A DNA stretch of 64,000 nucleotides from Paenibacillus graminis (GCF_000758705.1 NZ_CP009287.1:2728001-2792000), one strand, 5' to 3'; shown: positions 24,848-33,366, counted from the stretch's first letter. Notes: a model not told the origin generated them from the letters alone. Numbers and translations: made by a program.

Positions 24848-25641
24848 TCGGCATCATCGGTCCGCTGCTGGGCGTGTATCTGATGCTGCGCAGGCAGGTG
24901 CTGATGGCCGATACCCTGTCCCATGTGTCGCTGGCCGGAGTGGCGCTCGGCTCGGTGCTGCAGCTCAGCCCGGCGCTCAGCGGATTTGCGGTAGCCGTAG
25001 CAGGCGGCCTGGTCATTGAGCAGCTCCGCCGTTCTTACCGTACATACAGCGAGCTGCCGGTGGCGATCATTATGACCTCCGGCCTGGCGCTGGCCGTGGT
25101 GCTGATGAGCCTGAAACAGAATCTGAGCCGCAGCTTCAGCTCCTATCTGTTCGGCTCCATCGTCGCTGTCAGCGATACTCAGCTGGGGCTGATTGCCATA
25201 GTGGCCGCTGCAGGACTGTTATATTTCATCGTTCTCCGCCGCCCGCTGTACAGCCTGACTTTTGATGAAGAGACAGCTTCTATCGGCGGTGTCCACACAG
25301 GCTTATTGTCCTTTTCGTTTGCAGTGCTCACGGGCATGACGGTTGCGGCTGCAATGCCTGTTGTCGGCGTTCTGCTGGTGTCAGCACTGATGGTCCTGCC
25401 GGCGTCCATTGCCCTGAGGATTGCATCCGGCTTTAGTGCAGCCATTCTGATTTCAATCGGTGTTGGCCTTGCGGGCGTTTTCAGCGGCCTGACCGCTTCC
25501 TACTATATCAACACGCCTCCCGGAGGCACGATTGCCCTCATTTTACTGTGTTTTCTGCTATGCGCAATTGCTGTACAGAAGCTGCTGGCTTTCCAGAAAC
25601 GCCGCAGTGTCCGTAAATCCATATTAGAAAAAGGAGCTTGA
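24799..25641 (+). CDS. adcB: Zinc ABC importer permease
   Basis: A 280-residue ABC-3 family permease with about eight membrane helices. Typical segments are GPLLGVYLMLRRQVLMADTLSHVSLAGVALG and AAMPVVGVLLVSALMVLPAS. Its start lies 49 bases inside adcC with AGGAGGG 7 bases upstream, so translation is tightly coupled. The stop overlaps the region just before adcA. It transports zinc delivered by AdcA. ZnuB is an equivalent name. Confidence 0.93.
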   Translation: MLGYEFMQRAFWAGGLIGIIGPLLGVYLMLRRQVLMADTLSHVSLAGVALGSVLQLSPALSGFAVAVAGGLVIEQLRRSYRTYSELPVAIIMTSGLALAVVLMSLKQNLSRSFSSYLFGSIVAVSDTQLGLIAIVAAAGLLYFIVLRRPLYSLTFDEETASIGGVHTGLLSFSFAVLTGMTVAAAMPVVGVLLVSALMVLPASIALRIASGFSAAILISIGVGLAGVFSGLTASYYINTPPGGTIALILLCFLLCAIAVQKLLAFQKRRSVRKSILEKGA

Positions 25642-25649
25642 ACAGAACG

Positions 25650-26768
25650 ATGCTGAATGTGAAAATCCGTCACCTTGCCGTCCTTTCCCTTGCCGCCATG
25701 CTGATTGCCTCCGGCTGCGGCAACAAAAACACCGCAAGTAATGAGGAAGAAGCTGCCCCGGCTTCATCCGCAGCCGCAGAGCCGGCCGCCGCTGGAGCTG
25801 CAGCCAAGGCAGACAAGCTGGATATCAAGGTCAGCTTTTACCCTATGTATGAGTTCACCAAAAATATTGCCGGCGACCTGGCCGATGTGGAAACGCTGAT
25901 TCCGGCCGGAATCGAGCCGCATGACTGGGAGCCTACGGCACAGGATATGGCGGAGATTTCTGCCGCCGATGTGCTCGTCTATAACGGTGCAGGTATGGAG
26001 GGCTGGGCGCAGCAGGTGATCGACAGTGCCAAGGGGACCCAACTGGTGGCCGTAGAGGCCAGTAAGGGGCTGGATATTATGGAAGGTGTGGAAGAGGAAG
26101 AAGAGCATCATGCCGATGAAGCGGATCATGATCACGAGGCAGGCGAGCATGCCGATGAAGCGGGGCATAATCATGAGGCGGACGGGACAGCCGAAGAAGA
26201 TCATGATCACGGCCATAGCCACGACCACGAGCATGATCACGGCGGCCTGGATCCGCATGTCTGGCTTGCCCCCTCTCTTGCCATCAAGGAGGTTCGGACG
26301 ATCGAAGCCGCTTTGTCTGCTGCCTCTCCTGAGAATGCCGCTGCCTTCCAGACGAACAGCGACGCCTATATCGCCAAGCTGGAGCAGCTTGACCAGGATT
26401 TCAAGGCTGGTCTGAAAGACACGAAGCGTAAAGATTTCATAACCCAGCATGCCGCATTCGGCTATCTGGCCAAAGAATACGGCCTGACTCAAGTGCCTAT
26501 CGCCGGACTGTCGCCGGAGCAGGAGCCTTCCGCCGCTCAAATGGCCAAAATTGTGGAGTTCGCGAAGGCGCATAAGGTGAAGACGATCTTTTTCGAAACC
26601 CTTGTATCGTCCAGTGTCGCGGATACAATTGCCGGGGAACTCGGCGCCAAGTCAGCGGTCCTGAACCCGATTGAAGGCTTAACCGATGAGGACCGCAGCA
26701 GCAATCTTGATTACCTCGCCATTATGCGCCAGAACCTTGAAGCGCTGAAGACCGCTTTGAATGAATAG
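25650..26768 (+). CDS. adcA: Zinc-binding lipoprotein of the importer
   Basis: A 372-residue ZnuA-type solute-binding lipoprotein. The lipobox LIASGC puts the lipidated Cys at about 23. A low-complexity Ala/Glu linker follows, then the SBP_bac_9 fold with FYPMYEFTKNI, GIEPHDWEPT, the HVWLAP His near 210 and ITQHAAFGYLAKEYGL. A His/Asp/Glu-rich loop of about 55 residues (about 145-205) sits before HVWL and is typical of zinc rather than manganese binders. ATG at 25650 is preferred; a TTG at 25638 abuts the ribosome site. Confidence 0.93.
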   Translation: MLNVKIRHLAVLSLAAMLIASGCGNKNTASNEEEAAPASSAAAEPAAAGAAAKADKLDIKVSFYPMYEFTKNIAGDLADVETLIPAGIEPHDWEPTAQDMAEISAADVLVYNGAGMEGWAQQVIDSAKGTQLVAVEASKGLDIMEGVEEEEEHHADEADHDHEAGEHADEAGHNHEADGTAEEDHDHGHSHDHEHDHGGLDPHVWLAPSLAIKEVRTIEAALSAASPENAAAFQTNSDAYIAKLEQLDQDFKAGLKDTKRKDFITQHAAFGYLAKEYGLTQVPIAGLSPEQEPSAAQMAKIVEFAKAHKVKTIFFETLVSSSVADTIAGELGAKSAVLNPIEGLTDEDRSSNLDYLAIMRQNLEALKTALNE

Positions 26769-26810
26769 AGAACCATATGAACCTGACAAATGTATGAAAG
26801 GAGCAGCAGC

Positions 26811-27080
26811 ATGGCTAAAAAATCAAAGATTATCAAGGAACTGAAGAGACAGGAGCTGGTGGCGAAATTCGCTGACCAACGCAGAGAGCTGAAGGCAAAG
26901 GCGGACTATATGGCCCTCCAAAAGCTGCCGCGCGATTCATCGCCTACCCGCCAAAAAAACCGGTGTGCCGTTTCCGGCAGACCCCGGGGGTACTTAAGCA
27001 AGTTTCAAGTCTCACGGATCGTGTTCCGTGAACTTGCGCTCAAAGGGCAGATTCCCGGCATCACCAAATCAAGCTGGTAA
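26811..27080 (+). CDS. rpsN: Ribosomal protein S14, zinc-independent paralogue
   Basis: An 89-residue S14 opening [20 protein letters not shown] and ending [11 protein letters not shown]. The zinc ribbon cysteines of the short form are absent: the segment reads [25 protein letters not shown]. It is therefore the C-minus form that substitutes when zinc is scarce. AAAGGAG lies 7 bases before ATG 26811. It is 42 bases after adcA, in the same direction, and probably ends the Zur-controlled adcCBA-rpsN transcript. Confidence 0.94.
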   Translation: MAKKSKIIKELKRQELVAKFADQRRELKAKADYMALQKLPRDSSPTRQKNRCAVSGRPRGYLSKFQVSRIVFRELALKGQIPGITKSSW

Positions 27081-27108
27081 TCGGTTTACCTGATACCAGC
27101 TTCACATA

Positions 27109-27149
27109 GAACGGCTGTTTCTTTGCTTAGGCGGAGGAACGGCCGTTTT
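27109..27149 (+). terminator. Terminator after adcCBA-rpsN
   Basis: AACGGCTGTTTC (from 27110) pairs with GAGGAACGGCCGTT (27134-27147) using G-T pairs, followed by TTT. A second hairpin, AAGCTGGTA with TACCAGCTT at 27071-27102, overlaps the rpsN stop. The stretch 27150-27355 shows no gene beyond a six-codon frame at 27279. Confidence 0.65.
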
Positions 27150-27355
27150 GAAATATATTTATGGATTTATCATTATACCGGGGGCTTAGGGCTTTGCCTG
27201 ATGAAGCGTGGTGAACTATGATAATAAACAAGCGCAATCAATGATGACCAATCATACCAACTATGAGGGAGACAGAACATGAGCTATACCGATACATAGA
27301 GATTTATCAATACTGGTACAGAGTGAAAAGCCGGGTGTAGAAAGGAGCAAATCAA

Positions 27356-27982
27356 ATGTCACAGTATTGGAGCACCAGATTTGCCCGCGAAGGCATGATC
27401 TGGGGAGATCAGCCCAGTCCATCTGCCTTGCGGGCAAAAGCGTGGTTCCTTGAGCAGGGCGTAAAATCTGTTCTGGTTCCCGGTGCGGGTTATGGGCGGA
27501 ACACCAAGGTGTTTTCCTCCGATTTGGACACCTATGGCGTCGAATTGAGCGGTGCTGCGCTGGAGCTTGCCGCCGGCTGGGACAGCCATACCCGGTTCAT
27601 TGAAGGATCGGCCTTGGAGCCCCAATTGGACTTCCGGGTAGATGCAGTCTATTGCTATGATGTGCTGCATCTATTTCTTGCTGGAGAACGCCGTCAGCTT
27701 ATTGCCGCAAGTCTTTCGCAGCTCCGTCCCGGAGGCCTGCTGTATTTCACCAGCTTTTCCGATGAGGATTCCAACAACGGCCATGGGAGGATGGTGGAGC
27801 CGGGCACATATGAATACAAAGAAGGGAAGTACGCCCACTTTTTCAGCGATGTTGACCTTCGCGAGCATTTTTTTGCGGCAGAGGTAGTGAAGACTGGAAC
27901 GTTTAAGGAATCATTGCAGAGCCACGGAGGCGGGACACATGAGTATCTGCTCCGGGAGATTTTTGCCCGCAAGAGAAAATAG
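27356..27982 (+). CDS. Class I SAM-dependent methyltransferase (TehB-like)
   Basis: A 208-residue methyltransferase: opening W-STRFAREGMIWGDQPS, motif I VLVPGAGYGRNTKVF, acidic VELSGAALELA, CYDVLHLFL and LRPGGLLYFTSFS. The W-GD-P start resembles the TehB/thiopurine-type group. AAAGGAGC precedes the ATG. It follows the zinc operon but is separated by a terminator and 275 bases and has no visible Zur box. The substrate is unknown. Confidence 0.82.
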   Translation: MSQYWSTRFAREGMIWGDQPSPSALRAKAWFLEQGVKSVLVPGAGYGRNTKVFSSDLDTYGVELSGAALELAAGWDSHTRFIEGSALEPQLDFRVDAVYCYDVLHLFLAGERRQLIAASLSQLRPGGLLYFTSFSDEDSNNGHGRMVEPGTYEYKEGKYAHFFSDVDLREHFFAAEVVKTGTFKESLQSHGGGTHEYLLREIFARKRK

Positions 27983-27996
27983 GTCAAGAGTGTGAC

Positions 27997-28803
27997 TTAT
28001 ACGAATTTTCCCTGGGAAGGGACAGACAGCTCTTTAAACGTCTTGCATAAATGGGCAAATTGCGCCGGCAGTTCCGGAACGGCCATAGGCAGGCCGTGTC
28101 CGGGAAGCACAATCTGGGGGTCCAGAAGAGCAAGCTTGCGTACGGACTTCTCAGCTTCTACCCAGTCAGTTGTGAAATAGGCCGGAGGCCCATGCAGCTC
28201 CTTGTGCTGTGTCATGACTGCAAAAGCCGACTCCTGCTTGACGGTAATCACGGCATCCCCGGATACGAGCACTTTGTCAGCAGGGCGGAAAAGAGAGACG
28301 TGGCCCGGGCTGTGCCCCGGTGTATGCACCCAGGTCCATCCCTTCGCTCCGGGTACACTGCCATTCTCCGGAAGAGGATGTACAGCTCCCCCCAGATTGA
28401 GGCCCCTGTGCGGATACAGCGGTGAGACGGCGGCCATGAGGCCTCCGCCTACAGCAGGGTCTGCCGGAGGATAATCCTGGAAGCCTGTGAGATAAGGCAG
28501 CTCCAAAGGATGTGCGTACACCGGAACTCCATCCCATTCCTCCATCAGCTCCTTCAGGTTGCCGACATGATCAAAATGGCCGTGTGTCAGTACAATGGCC
28601 GCCGGCGGCTTGCCAAACCATTCCCAGCTGGTCTGCAATATACTCCCCGCGAAATTGCCAAGTCCGGTGTCAACCAGAATCCATTCCGTTACAGAATGGC
28701 CTATATAGGCAACGTTGACAAACAAAGTCCGAAGGGCGGCCACACCTTCTGCTGCCTCCCATGTATCAGTCAAGCCGGAAGTCAATATCCCGTTCAGTTC
28801 CAC
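27997..28803 (-). CDS. MBL-fold metallohydrolase
   Basis: A 268-residue metallo-beta-lactamase fold protein. The metal site THGHFDHVG has the HxHxDH pattern, with further ligands in HTPGHSPGHVS and SGDAV and a late PGHG. GTG at 28803 was chosen because TAGGAGG lies about 8 bases upstream; the frame extends upstream without a site. It converges on the methyltransferase with 14 bases between stops. The family includes glyoxalase II and quorum-quenching lactonases, and this member's substrate is undetermined. Confidence 0.88.
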   Translation of the reverse strand: MELNGILTSGLTDTWEAAEGVAALRTLFVNVAYIGHSVTEWILVDTGLGNFAGSILQTSWEWFGKPPAAIVLTHGHFDHVGNLKELMEEWDGVPVYAHPLELPYLTGFQDYPPADPAVGGGLMAAVSPLYPHRGLNLGGAVHPLPENGSVPGAKGWTWVHTPGHSPGHVSLFRPADKVLVSGDAVITVKQESAFAVMTQHKELHGPPAYFTTDWVEAEKSVRKLALLDPQIVLPGHGLPMAVPELPAQFAHLCKTFKELSVPSQGKFV

Positions 28804-28924
28804 CTTCGTACCTCCTATATTGTTTTTAGGTTCAATGTGATGTCTTCCTGTAGTATGGCCTTTTTTACAAAATACAAATAGGATTGAGGGAAGAAAACAA
28901 ACGGGAGGATGCGAAACGGCCAAA

Positions 28925-28948
28925 AAACCCTCTCCAAAAGGGAGGAGG
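28925..28948 (-). terminator. Terminator for the HTH gene (minus strand)
   Basis: Read on the minus strand, CCCT-C-CTCC and GGAGAGGG form a stem with a one-base bulge, followed by six T. It lies about 50 bases after the stop of the gene at 28998-29582. Confidence 0.65.
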
Positions 28949-28997
28949 GCCTGGCGAAGTTAAAGGAAGTAACCGTATGTAGCTTGCGGCTTCATGG

Positions 28998-29582
28998 CTA
29001 GCGCAGTTCACAATCAGCGAACAGAATATGTCGCGGAATATGGAAAAAATTCTCGGCCTTTTCCTGCAGGGCCAGCGTCGGGAGGTGGCATTGATGCAGC
29101 CATTTCCGGAAGGTTCCGGGATGGACTCCAATCCAGATGCTGACATCTGTGACAGAGAAATCATAGACCATGCACAGTCCTGTAAGGATCACATTGCTGT
29201 GCGGGGAGCGGGCATTTGCTCTTTTCATGAATCTTGAAGGTGTAGGCTGGCACACAATCGGACTTTGCCGCAGGAGAGCCTCATTGAACAAGATATGGGA
29301 CGGGTAGCCAAGGATACGGCAGACCTTGTCCAGATTGGTTCTGGAAGGAATCCGGCCTTCATATACCCAGGCGCTGACGCTGCGTGAAGAGACGGAGAGC
29401 TCTTCGGCCAGCCGGGACAGCTTGATGTCTTTGGCCATCAGGACGGCCAGCAGCACGCGGTTGCGGATTTGGCTGCGCTTCGGCCGGCGGAATCTTTTGA
29501 CCCGTACGCCTTGTCCAAGATATTTGCGGTTGATCAGAGACCAGGCCTGAATTTTATGTGTTTCTTGCTGATTATTAGGCAT
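28998..29582 (-). CDS. Tandem helix-turn-helix protein
   Basis: A 194-residue basic protein. Residues about 40-95 form an XRE-type helix-turn-helix (IKLSRLAEELSVSSRSVSAWVYEG, then RIPSRTNLDKVCRILG). A second, more degenerate one lies at about 130-190 (VTDVSIWIGVHPGTFRKWLHQ). The head is rich in Arg and Lys (RVKRFRRPKRSQIR). GGAGGAA precedes the ATG. No partner gene or operon is evident and both neighbours are unrelated. It is probably a DNA-binding regulator; targets are unknown. Confidence 0.72.
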   Translation of the reverse strand: MPNNQQETHKIQAWSLINRKYLGQGVRVKRFRRPKRSQIRNRVLLAVLMAKDIKLSRLAEELSVSSRSVSAWVYEGRIPSRTNLDKVCRILGYPSHILFNEALLRQSPIVCQPTPSRFMKRANARSPHSNVILTGLCMVYDFSVTDVSIWIGVHPGTFRKWLHQCHLPTLALQEKAENFFHIPRHILFADCELR

Positions 29583-29780
29583 AATTCCTCCGATATACTG
29601 ATTTGATAATTTAGTAAATATTCTGGTTTGGCTTGATATGACTTTAACATTTCGGTTATGCTTTCGTCCAGATGAAATGCTTGCCGGTCCGCCAGCGCTT
29701 AAGTTTCTTTCAGAAGTGATGCTGGTATGATATATTTTTAGTAATCTATTTTATAATTCAGGACGCAGGGAGCGATATAG

Positions 29781-30068
29781 ATGATTAAGCACATTGTATT
29801 TTTCAAATTAAAAGACCGGGCTCCAGATAAGGTACAGGAAACCGTAGCAGTGCTCCGGAACATGGAGGGTAAAATTCCGCAGCTGATCTCCATCGAGGTA
29901 GGTGCCGATATCATTCGCTCAGAGCGTTCTTTTGATATTGCGCTGGTGACGGTGGTCGCTTCGCTGGATGATTTACAGGCCTATCAGGTGCATCCGGCGC
30001 ATAAGGAAGTCATCGCGCACATCAATGAGGTCAAAGAGGTTTCATTTGCTGTAGATTACGAAATCTAG
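29781..30068 (+). CDS. Dabb (stress-responsive A/B barrel) protein
   Basis: A 95-residue protein matching the Dabb family: opening MIKHIVFFKLKD, middle VGADIIRSERSFDIALVTVVASLDDL, and YQVHPAHKEVIAHI, where the His-Pro-x-His segment is characteristic. The dimeric ferredoxin-like fold is shared with several small enzymes and stress proteins. GGGAGCG lies 7 bases before the ATG. The actual reaction is unknown. Confidence 0.88.
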   Translation: MIKHIVFFKLKDRAPDKVQETVAVLRNMEGKIPQLISIEVGADIIRSERSFDIALVTVVASLDDLQAYQVHPAHKEVIAHINEVKEVSFAVDYEI

Positions 30069-30124
30069 AGAACACGGGAGAGACGGCGGCTAACCGCCAT
30101 CAACAACCGGAAGGTGGGGACGTT

Positions 30125-30235
30125 ATGCGAGAGCTTGAGTACCCGATGGAAGCGTTAACCTATTTGGTCGTATTTCTGGCTGCGTGCATCATCATGCTGT
30201 TCTGGCTGAAACGCCGTGGCAGACGGGGAAAATAA
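30125..30235 (+). CDS. Short single-helix membrane peptide (36 residues)
   Basis: A 36-residue frame with acidic head MRELEYPMEA, one membrane helix (LTYLVVFLAACIIMLFWL) and a basic tail KRRGRRGK. AAGGTGGGG lies about 5 bases before the ATG. The charge layout suggests the tail faces the cytoplasm. It sits between the Dabb and YutE-like genes in the same direction. No family is recognised. Confidence 0.6.
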   Translation: MRELEYPMEALTYLVVFLAACIIMLFWLKRRGRRGK

Positions 30236-30289
30236 TCCGGAATCCGATCGCTGCTCTTGCGCTATATTACCATACTTGGAGGGTCTACA

Positions 30290-30730
30290 GTGTACTATGT
30301 CAACCGGAAACAGATCGAAATTATACTCGGACAGATTCCAGATATTAATAAAGGGCTCCGGGCAGCAGCAACCTCGTGGGATGGCGGAACATTCACGGGA
30401 CTGGTTCAGGAAAGATGCCTGCATTTAGCGATTGAGGTCGTTACGGATGTGGGCAGCTCCTTGATTGACGGATTCATTATGCGTGATGCCGGAAGCTATG
30501 AGGACATCATTTCCATCATCCATGAGGAAAAGGTTTTTGAAGGCAGCAGCCTGTACGATTTACTGATCCGGCTTGTGGCACTCCGCAAGCCTTTGGTACA
30601 GGACTACTATGTCTGGGACCGGACAGCACTTCACCCGCTTACAGCGCAGCTGCCGGAAGCACTGGAGCAATTCGCCGCTGCAGTGCAGAGCTATCTGGAT
30701 CAGGAACTGGGTGCACAAGCCTCAGTGTAA
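30290..30730 (+). CDS. DUF86/HepT-like protein (YutE-like)
   Basis: A 146-residue helical protein of the DUF86 (HepT-like) family: opening YYVNRKQIEIILGQI, then LHLAIEVVTDVGSSLIDGFI and LRKPLVQDYYVWD. HepT toxins carry an R-x4-6-H motif at the last segment, and no His is present here. No MNT-type antitoxin gene adjoins it. It is therefore more like the solitary housekeeping YutE of Bacillus than an active toxin. GTG at 30290 follows TTGGAGGG by 6 bases. Confidence 0.75.
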   Translation: MYYVNRKQIEIILGQIPDINKGLRAAATSWDGGTFTGLVQERCLHLAIEVVTDVGSSLIDGFIMRDAGSYEDIISIIHEEKVFEGSSLYDLLIRLVALRKPLVQDYYVWDRTALHPLTAQLPEALEQFAAAVQSYLDQELGAQASV

Positions 30731-30819
30731 CCTTACGGCAGCAGCCGGGATTTACTGGTTATAAAGGAACATATATAGGTGTGAACACAAGCGTCAGCCT
30801 GAAAGGAAGGAGGTCCTTA

Positions 30820-31485
30820 ATGATGAAGAAGGGGCAGGAAAGCGGATCAACAAGGCGGATGATTATGACGCTCCTGAAGATGAAAGGGCCGCTGACGATC
30901 GCTGCGCTCGCGGAGGAGCTGGGGATCACGGAAATGGGTGTCCGGCGCCACGTGCTTCAGCTGGAACAGGAATCGCTGGCCAAAACCAAAGCCGTCCGCC
31001 AGGCTATGGGCCGTCCGCTTCATGTGTATTCGCTGACAGAACGGGCGGAAGACCATTTTCCCAAAAGCTATCATAATCTGGCGCTGGAGCTGCTGCGCGA
31101 GCTGGACCACGGCAGCGGACAGGAGGCGGTTAATGTTCTGTTTGAAGGCCGCAGGAAGCGTATGCTGGCCCAGTATGCGCCCATGATGGAGAACCGGAAT
31201 CTGGAAGAGCGTGTCGCCGAGTTGTCCTCCATCCAGAATGCGGGCGGCTATATGGCCGAGTGGAATCAGGAAGAGGACGGCTCTTATGTGATGCAGGAAT
31301 ATAACTGTCCAATCCGCCAGGTTGCAACCCAATACCGCAAGGCCTGCCAGTGTGAACAAGCGCTGTTCGAGGAGCTGCTGGGGGCGAAGGTTACACGCAC
31401 GGAATGTATGGCTGAAGGCGGACAGAGCTGCCGGTACGCTATTATTCCCAGCAAGAAAGGCAAATCTCCGGAATTGAGTGTATAA
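30820..31485 (+). CDS. SufR-like helix-turn-helix regulator with Cys cluster
   Basis: A 221-residue regulator of the COG2345 type. A winged helix at about 10-75 (MKGPLTIAALAEELGITEMGVRRHVLQLE) is followed by a dimerising helical middle and a Cys-rich end with spacing C-x12-C-x-C-x17-C-x7-C. That arrangement resembles the Fe-S ligands of SufR (C-x12-C is shared), which represses iron-sulfur assembly genes. AAGGAGGT precedes ATG 30820. No suf genes lie in the window, so the target is distant or different. Fe-S binding is inferred. Confidence 0.75.
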   Translation: MMKKGQESGSTRRMIMTLLKMKGPLTIAALAEELGITEMGVRRHVLQLEQESLAKTKAVRQAMGRPLHVYSLTERAEDHFPKSYHNLALELLRELDHGSGQEAVNVLFEGRRKRMLAQYAPMMENRNLEERVAELSSIQNAGGYMAEWNQEEDGSYVMQEYNCPIRQVATQYRKACQCEQALFEELLGAKVTRTECMAEGGQSCRYAIIPSKKGKSPELSV

Positions 31486-31587
31486 CAGTCACAGGACAAA
31501 CTCTCTTTGCTTATGATATAGCAGAACTAGGCGATCGCCCGGATGGCCGGGCAGAGGCTCAAATAGAATCCAAGGGAGAGATGAGAC

Positions 31588-32037
31588 ATGAAAAAAGACA
31601 CCAAAAGCTTGCTGTGGGGTATTCTGGCCGGCAGTGTGGTGGGTTCGGTAACGGCTTTGCTGTTCGCTCCTAAAGCCGGTAAAGAGCTGCGCAAAGACAT
31701 TGCGGAGGGAACCACGGAAGCTGCCCACAAAGTGCAGGAGATTGCCGGAGCGGCAAGCGACAAAAGCACAGAGCTGTACAGCAAAGCCAAAGACGCGGTA
31801 GAGTCTGTTGTCATTGAGGTTAAGGAGTGGAGCAGACAATACACCGGGGCTGATGAAGAAAAGGCGGTTGTGGTAAGCGGAATTGCTGCCGAAGGAGACA
31901 CCGCTGAAGCCGCCTTTGATGAAGCTGCTCAAGCAGCGCTGGATGAAGCGGAAGCCCGGATTGACGCCGAAACAGATGCTGATACTGTTGTGGAAGATGA
32001 CACAACAAACGGCAAAGACGGCAGTGGAATCGCTTAA
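31588..32037 (+). CDS. YtxH-domain protein
   Basis: A 149-residue protein with an N-terminal membrane segment (LLWGILAGSVVGSVTALLFAP) running into KAGKELRKDI, the YtxH-family signature. A helical, Ala/Glu/Asp-rich tail with repeated heptad-like blocks follows. Bacillus YtxH-type proteins are stress-induced and membrane-attached. GGGAGAG lies about 7 bases before the ATG. The acidic tail (about 85-149) is low-complexity and probably unstructured or coiled. Confidence 0.85.
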   Translation: MKKDTKSLLWGILAGSVVGSVTALLFAPKAGKELRKDIAEGTTEAAHKVQEIAGAASDKSTELYSKAKDAVESVVIEVKEWSRQYTGADEEKAVVVSGIAAEGDTAEAAFDEAAQAALDEAEARIDAETDADTVVEDDTTNGKDGSGIA

Positions 32038-32127
32038 GCTGGCGGAAATCAAGTGAATCAGCCTTTTGCAGGGCACGGCGAAGCCGTTTCTCCTTGGCGG
32101 AGAGGTATGGTGAATTTTTTCCGGCCT

Positions 32128-32163
32128 AGAGCCGCTTTTCGCATTCTTGCGGAAGGCGGCTCT
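32128..32163. terminator. Hairpin after the YtxH gene
   Basis: AGAGCCGC (32128-32135) pairs with GCGGCTCT (32156-32163), with a second inner pairing (CGCA/TGCG). No T run follows, so termination is possible but unproven. Confidence 0.4.
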
Positions 32164-32269
32164 TGAACTGTCCAGGGTTTTGGAGTATCATCTGCAATTG
32201 GGGCTGAAGCCCAGGTACATTTTGTTTTAGCCTTACATAAGCTACACAAAACAAGTAAAAGGAAGCGGT

Positions 32270-33082
32270 GTGTTCGTGCAGCAAGCTATCGCAATACTAG
32301 ATTCAGGTGTGGGGGGACTCACGGTTGTCAAGGAAGTGATGAGACAGCTCCCACGGGAGAAGATCATTTATTTCGGTGATACTGCCAGGGCCCCGTACGG
32401 ACCCCGTTCGACAGAAGAAGTGAAAATGTTCACCGAACAGATTGTGGACTATTTAATTCAATTTAATCCCAAAATGATTGTTATCGCCTGCAATACAGCA
32501 ACTGCGGCCGCACTTGACTATATCTCAGCCAAAGTATCCATTCCCGTCATCGGCGTCATTCATCCGGGTGCGCGTGCAGCCATAAGTGCCAGCAAAACCG
32601 GCCAGGTCGGCGTCATCGGCACCATCGGTACGATCAAAAGCGGTGCCTACACTGCTGCGCTGAAGCAGCTGTCCCCTTTTGTCCAGGTCGTCAGCCAGGC
32701 CTGTCCGGCACTTGTTCCTTTTGTGGAACAAGGGATGTTCCGCTCGGAGGAGAGCCATATCGCAGTGGCGGAATCGCTGAATGGCATCAAGTATGAGCCA
32801 ATCGACACACTGATTCTGGGCTGTACCCATTATCCGTTCCTGGTGGAGCCCATCGGCAAGGTAATGGGACCAGGGGTGAAGCTCATCAGTTCAGCGGATG
32901 AGACAGCCAGAGAAATCAGTACCATCCTCTATGACAAAGGCAAACTGGCCAGCGGAGACCAAAGTCCCATCCACCAGTTTTTCTGCAGCGGGGATGCTGA
33001 GATGTTCCAACGGATCGCGCGTGACTGGCTTGGGGAGCAGATTAAGCGTACACCTGTTGTGTGGCAGGTTTCTTCACTGTAA
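32270..33082 (+). CDS. racE: Glutamate racemase
   Basis: A 270-residue enzyme converting L-glutamate to D-glutamate for peptidoglycan. Family marks are AILDSGVGGLTVVKEV with the first Asp-Ser, YFGDTARAPYG, the first catalytic Cys in IACNTATA and the second in LGCTHYPF. AAAAGGAAG precedes two in-frame GTG codons (32270 and 32276); the first is used here. The next gene downstream is a LysM peptidase of the kind that cleaves gamma-D-Glu bonds, so the two share a wall theme, but terminator-like hairpins separate them. MurI is an equivalent name. Confidence 0.95.
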   Translation: MFVQQAIAILDSGVGGLTVVKEVMRQLPREKIIYFGDTARAPYGPRSTEEVKMFTEQIVDYLIQFNPKMIVIACNTATAAALDYISAKVSIPVIGVIHPGARAAISASKTGQVGVIGTIGTIKSGAYTAALKQLSPFVQVVSQACPALVPFVEQGMFRSEESHIAVAESLNGIKYEPIDTLILGCTHYPFLVEPIGKVMGPGVKLISSADETAREISTILYDKGKLASGDQSPIHQFFCSGDAEMFQRIARDWLGEQIKRTPVVWQVSSL

Positions 33083-33114
33083 GCAACGGGAGTGGTGAGT
33101 TGAATAAGGACAAA

Positions 33115-33174
33115 CCCCTGATTCAGGGGCAGTTTTAGAACCAATACTTGAGGCCGGAACAGCAATGTTCCGGT
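33115..33174 (+). terminator. Two hairpins after racE
   Basis: CCCCTGATTCAGGGG (33115-33129) is a compact hairpin followed by CAGTTTT. A second one, CCGGAAC with GTTCCGG (33154-33173), lies just downstream and is followed by TCTTTG. Together they probably end the racE transcript. Confidence 0.6.
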
Positions 33175-33366
33175 CTTTGCTGTTTATTTTAGAAGCTGGT
33201 CCGCGTTTCTGGACATCTTAAGCGGGATAGGCCGATTCAATTCTTTCATGGTGGACAGCACGGTCTGCATACAATGGAATAGAAGGCTGTGTCCGAATGT
33301 CTCCCGTGAATTCTCCGGCTGACGGCATTGGATGACGCCAACTAGACGGCCGAGAGGATGAGGCAT

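Noticed and set aside
27279..27299. Six-codon frame MSYTDT after a GAGGGAG site
   Set aside because: It could be a leader peptide or a remnant of a lost gene, but it has no terminator pair or conserved signal I can use, so it is not listed as a gene.
30290..30730. HepT-MNT toxin-antitoxin system
   Set aside because: No nucleotidyltransferase antitoxin gene adjoins and the catalytic His is missing.
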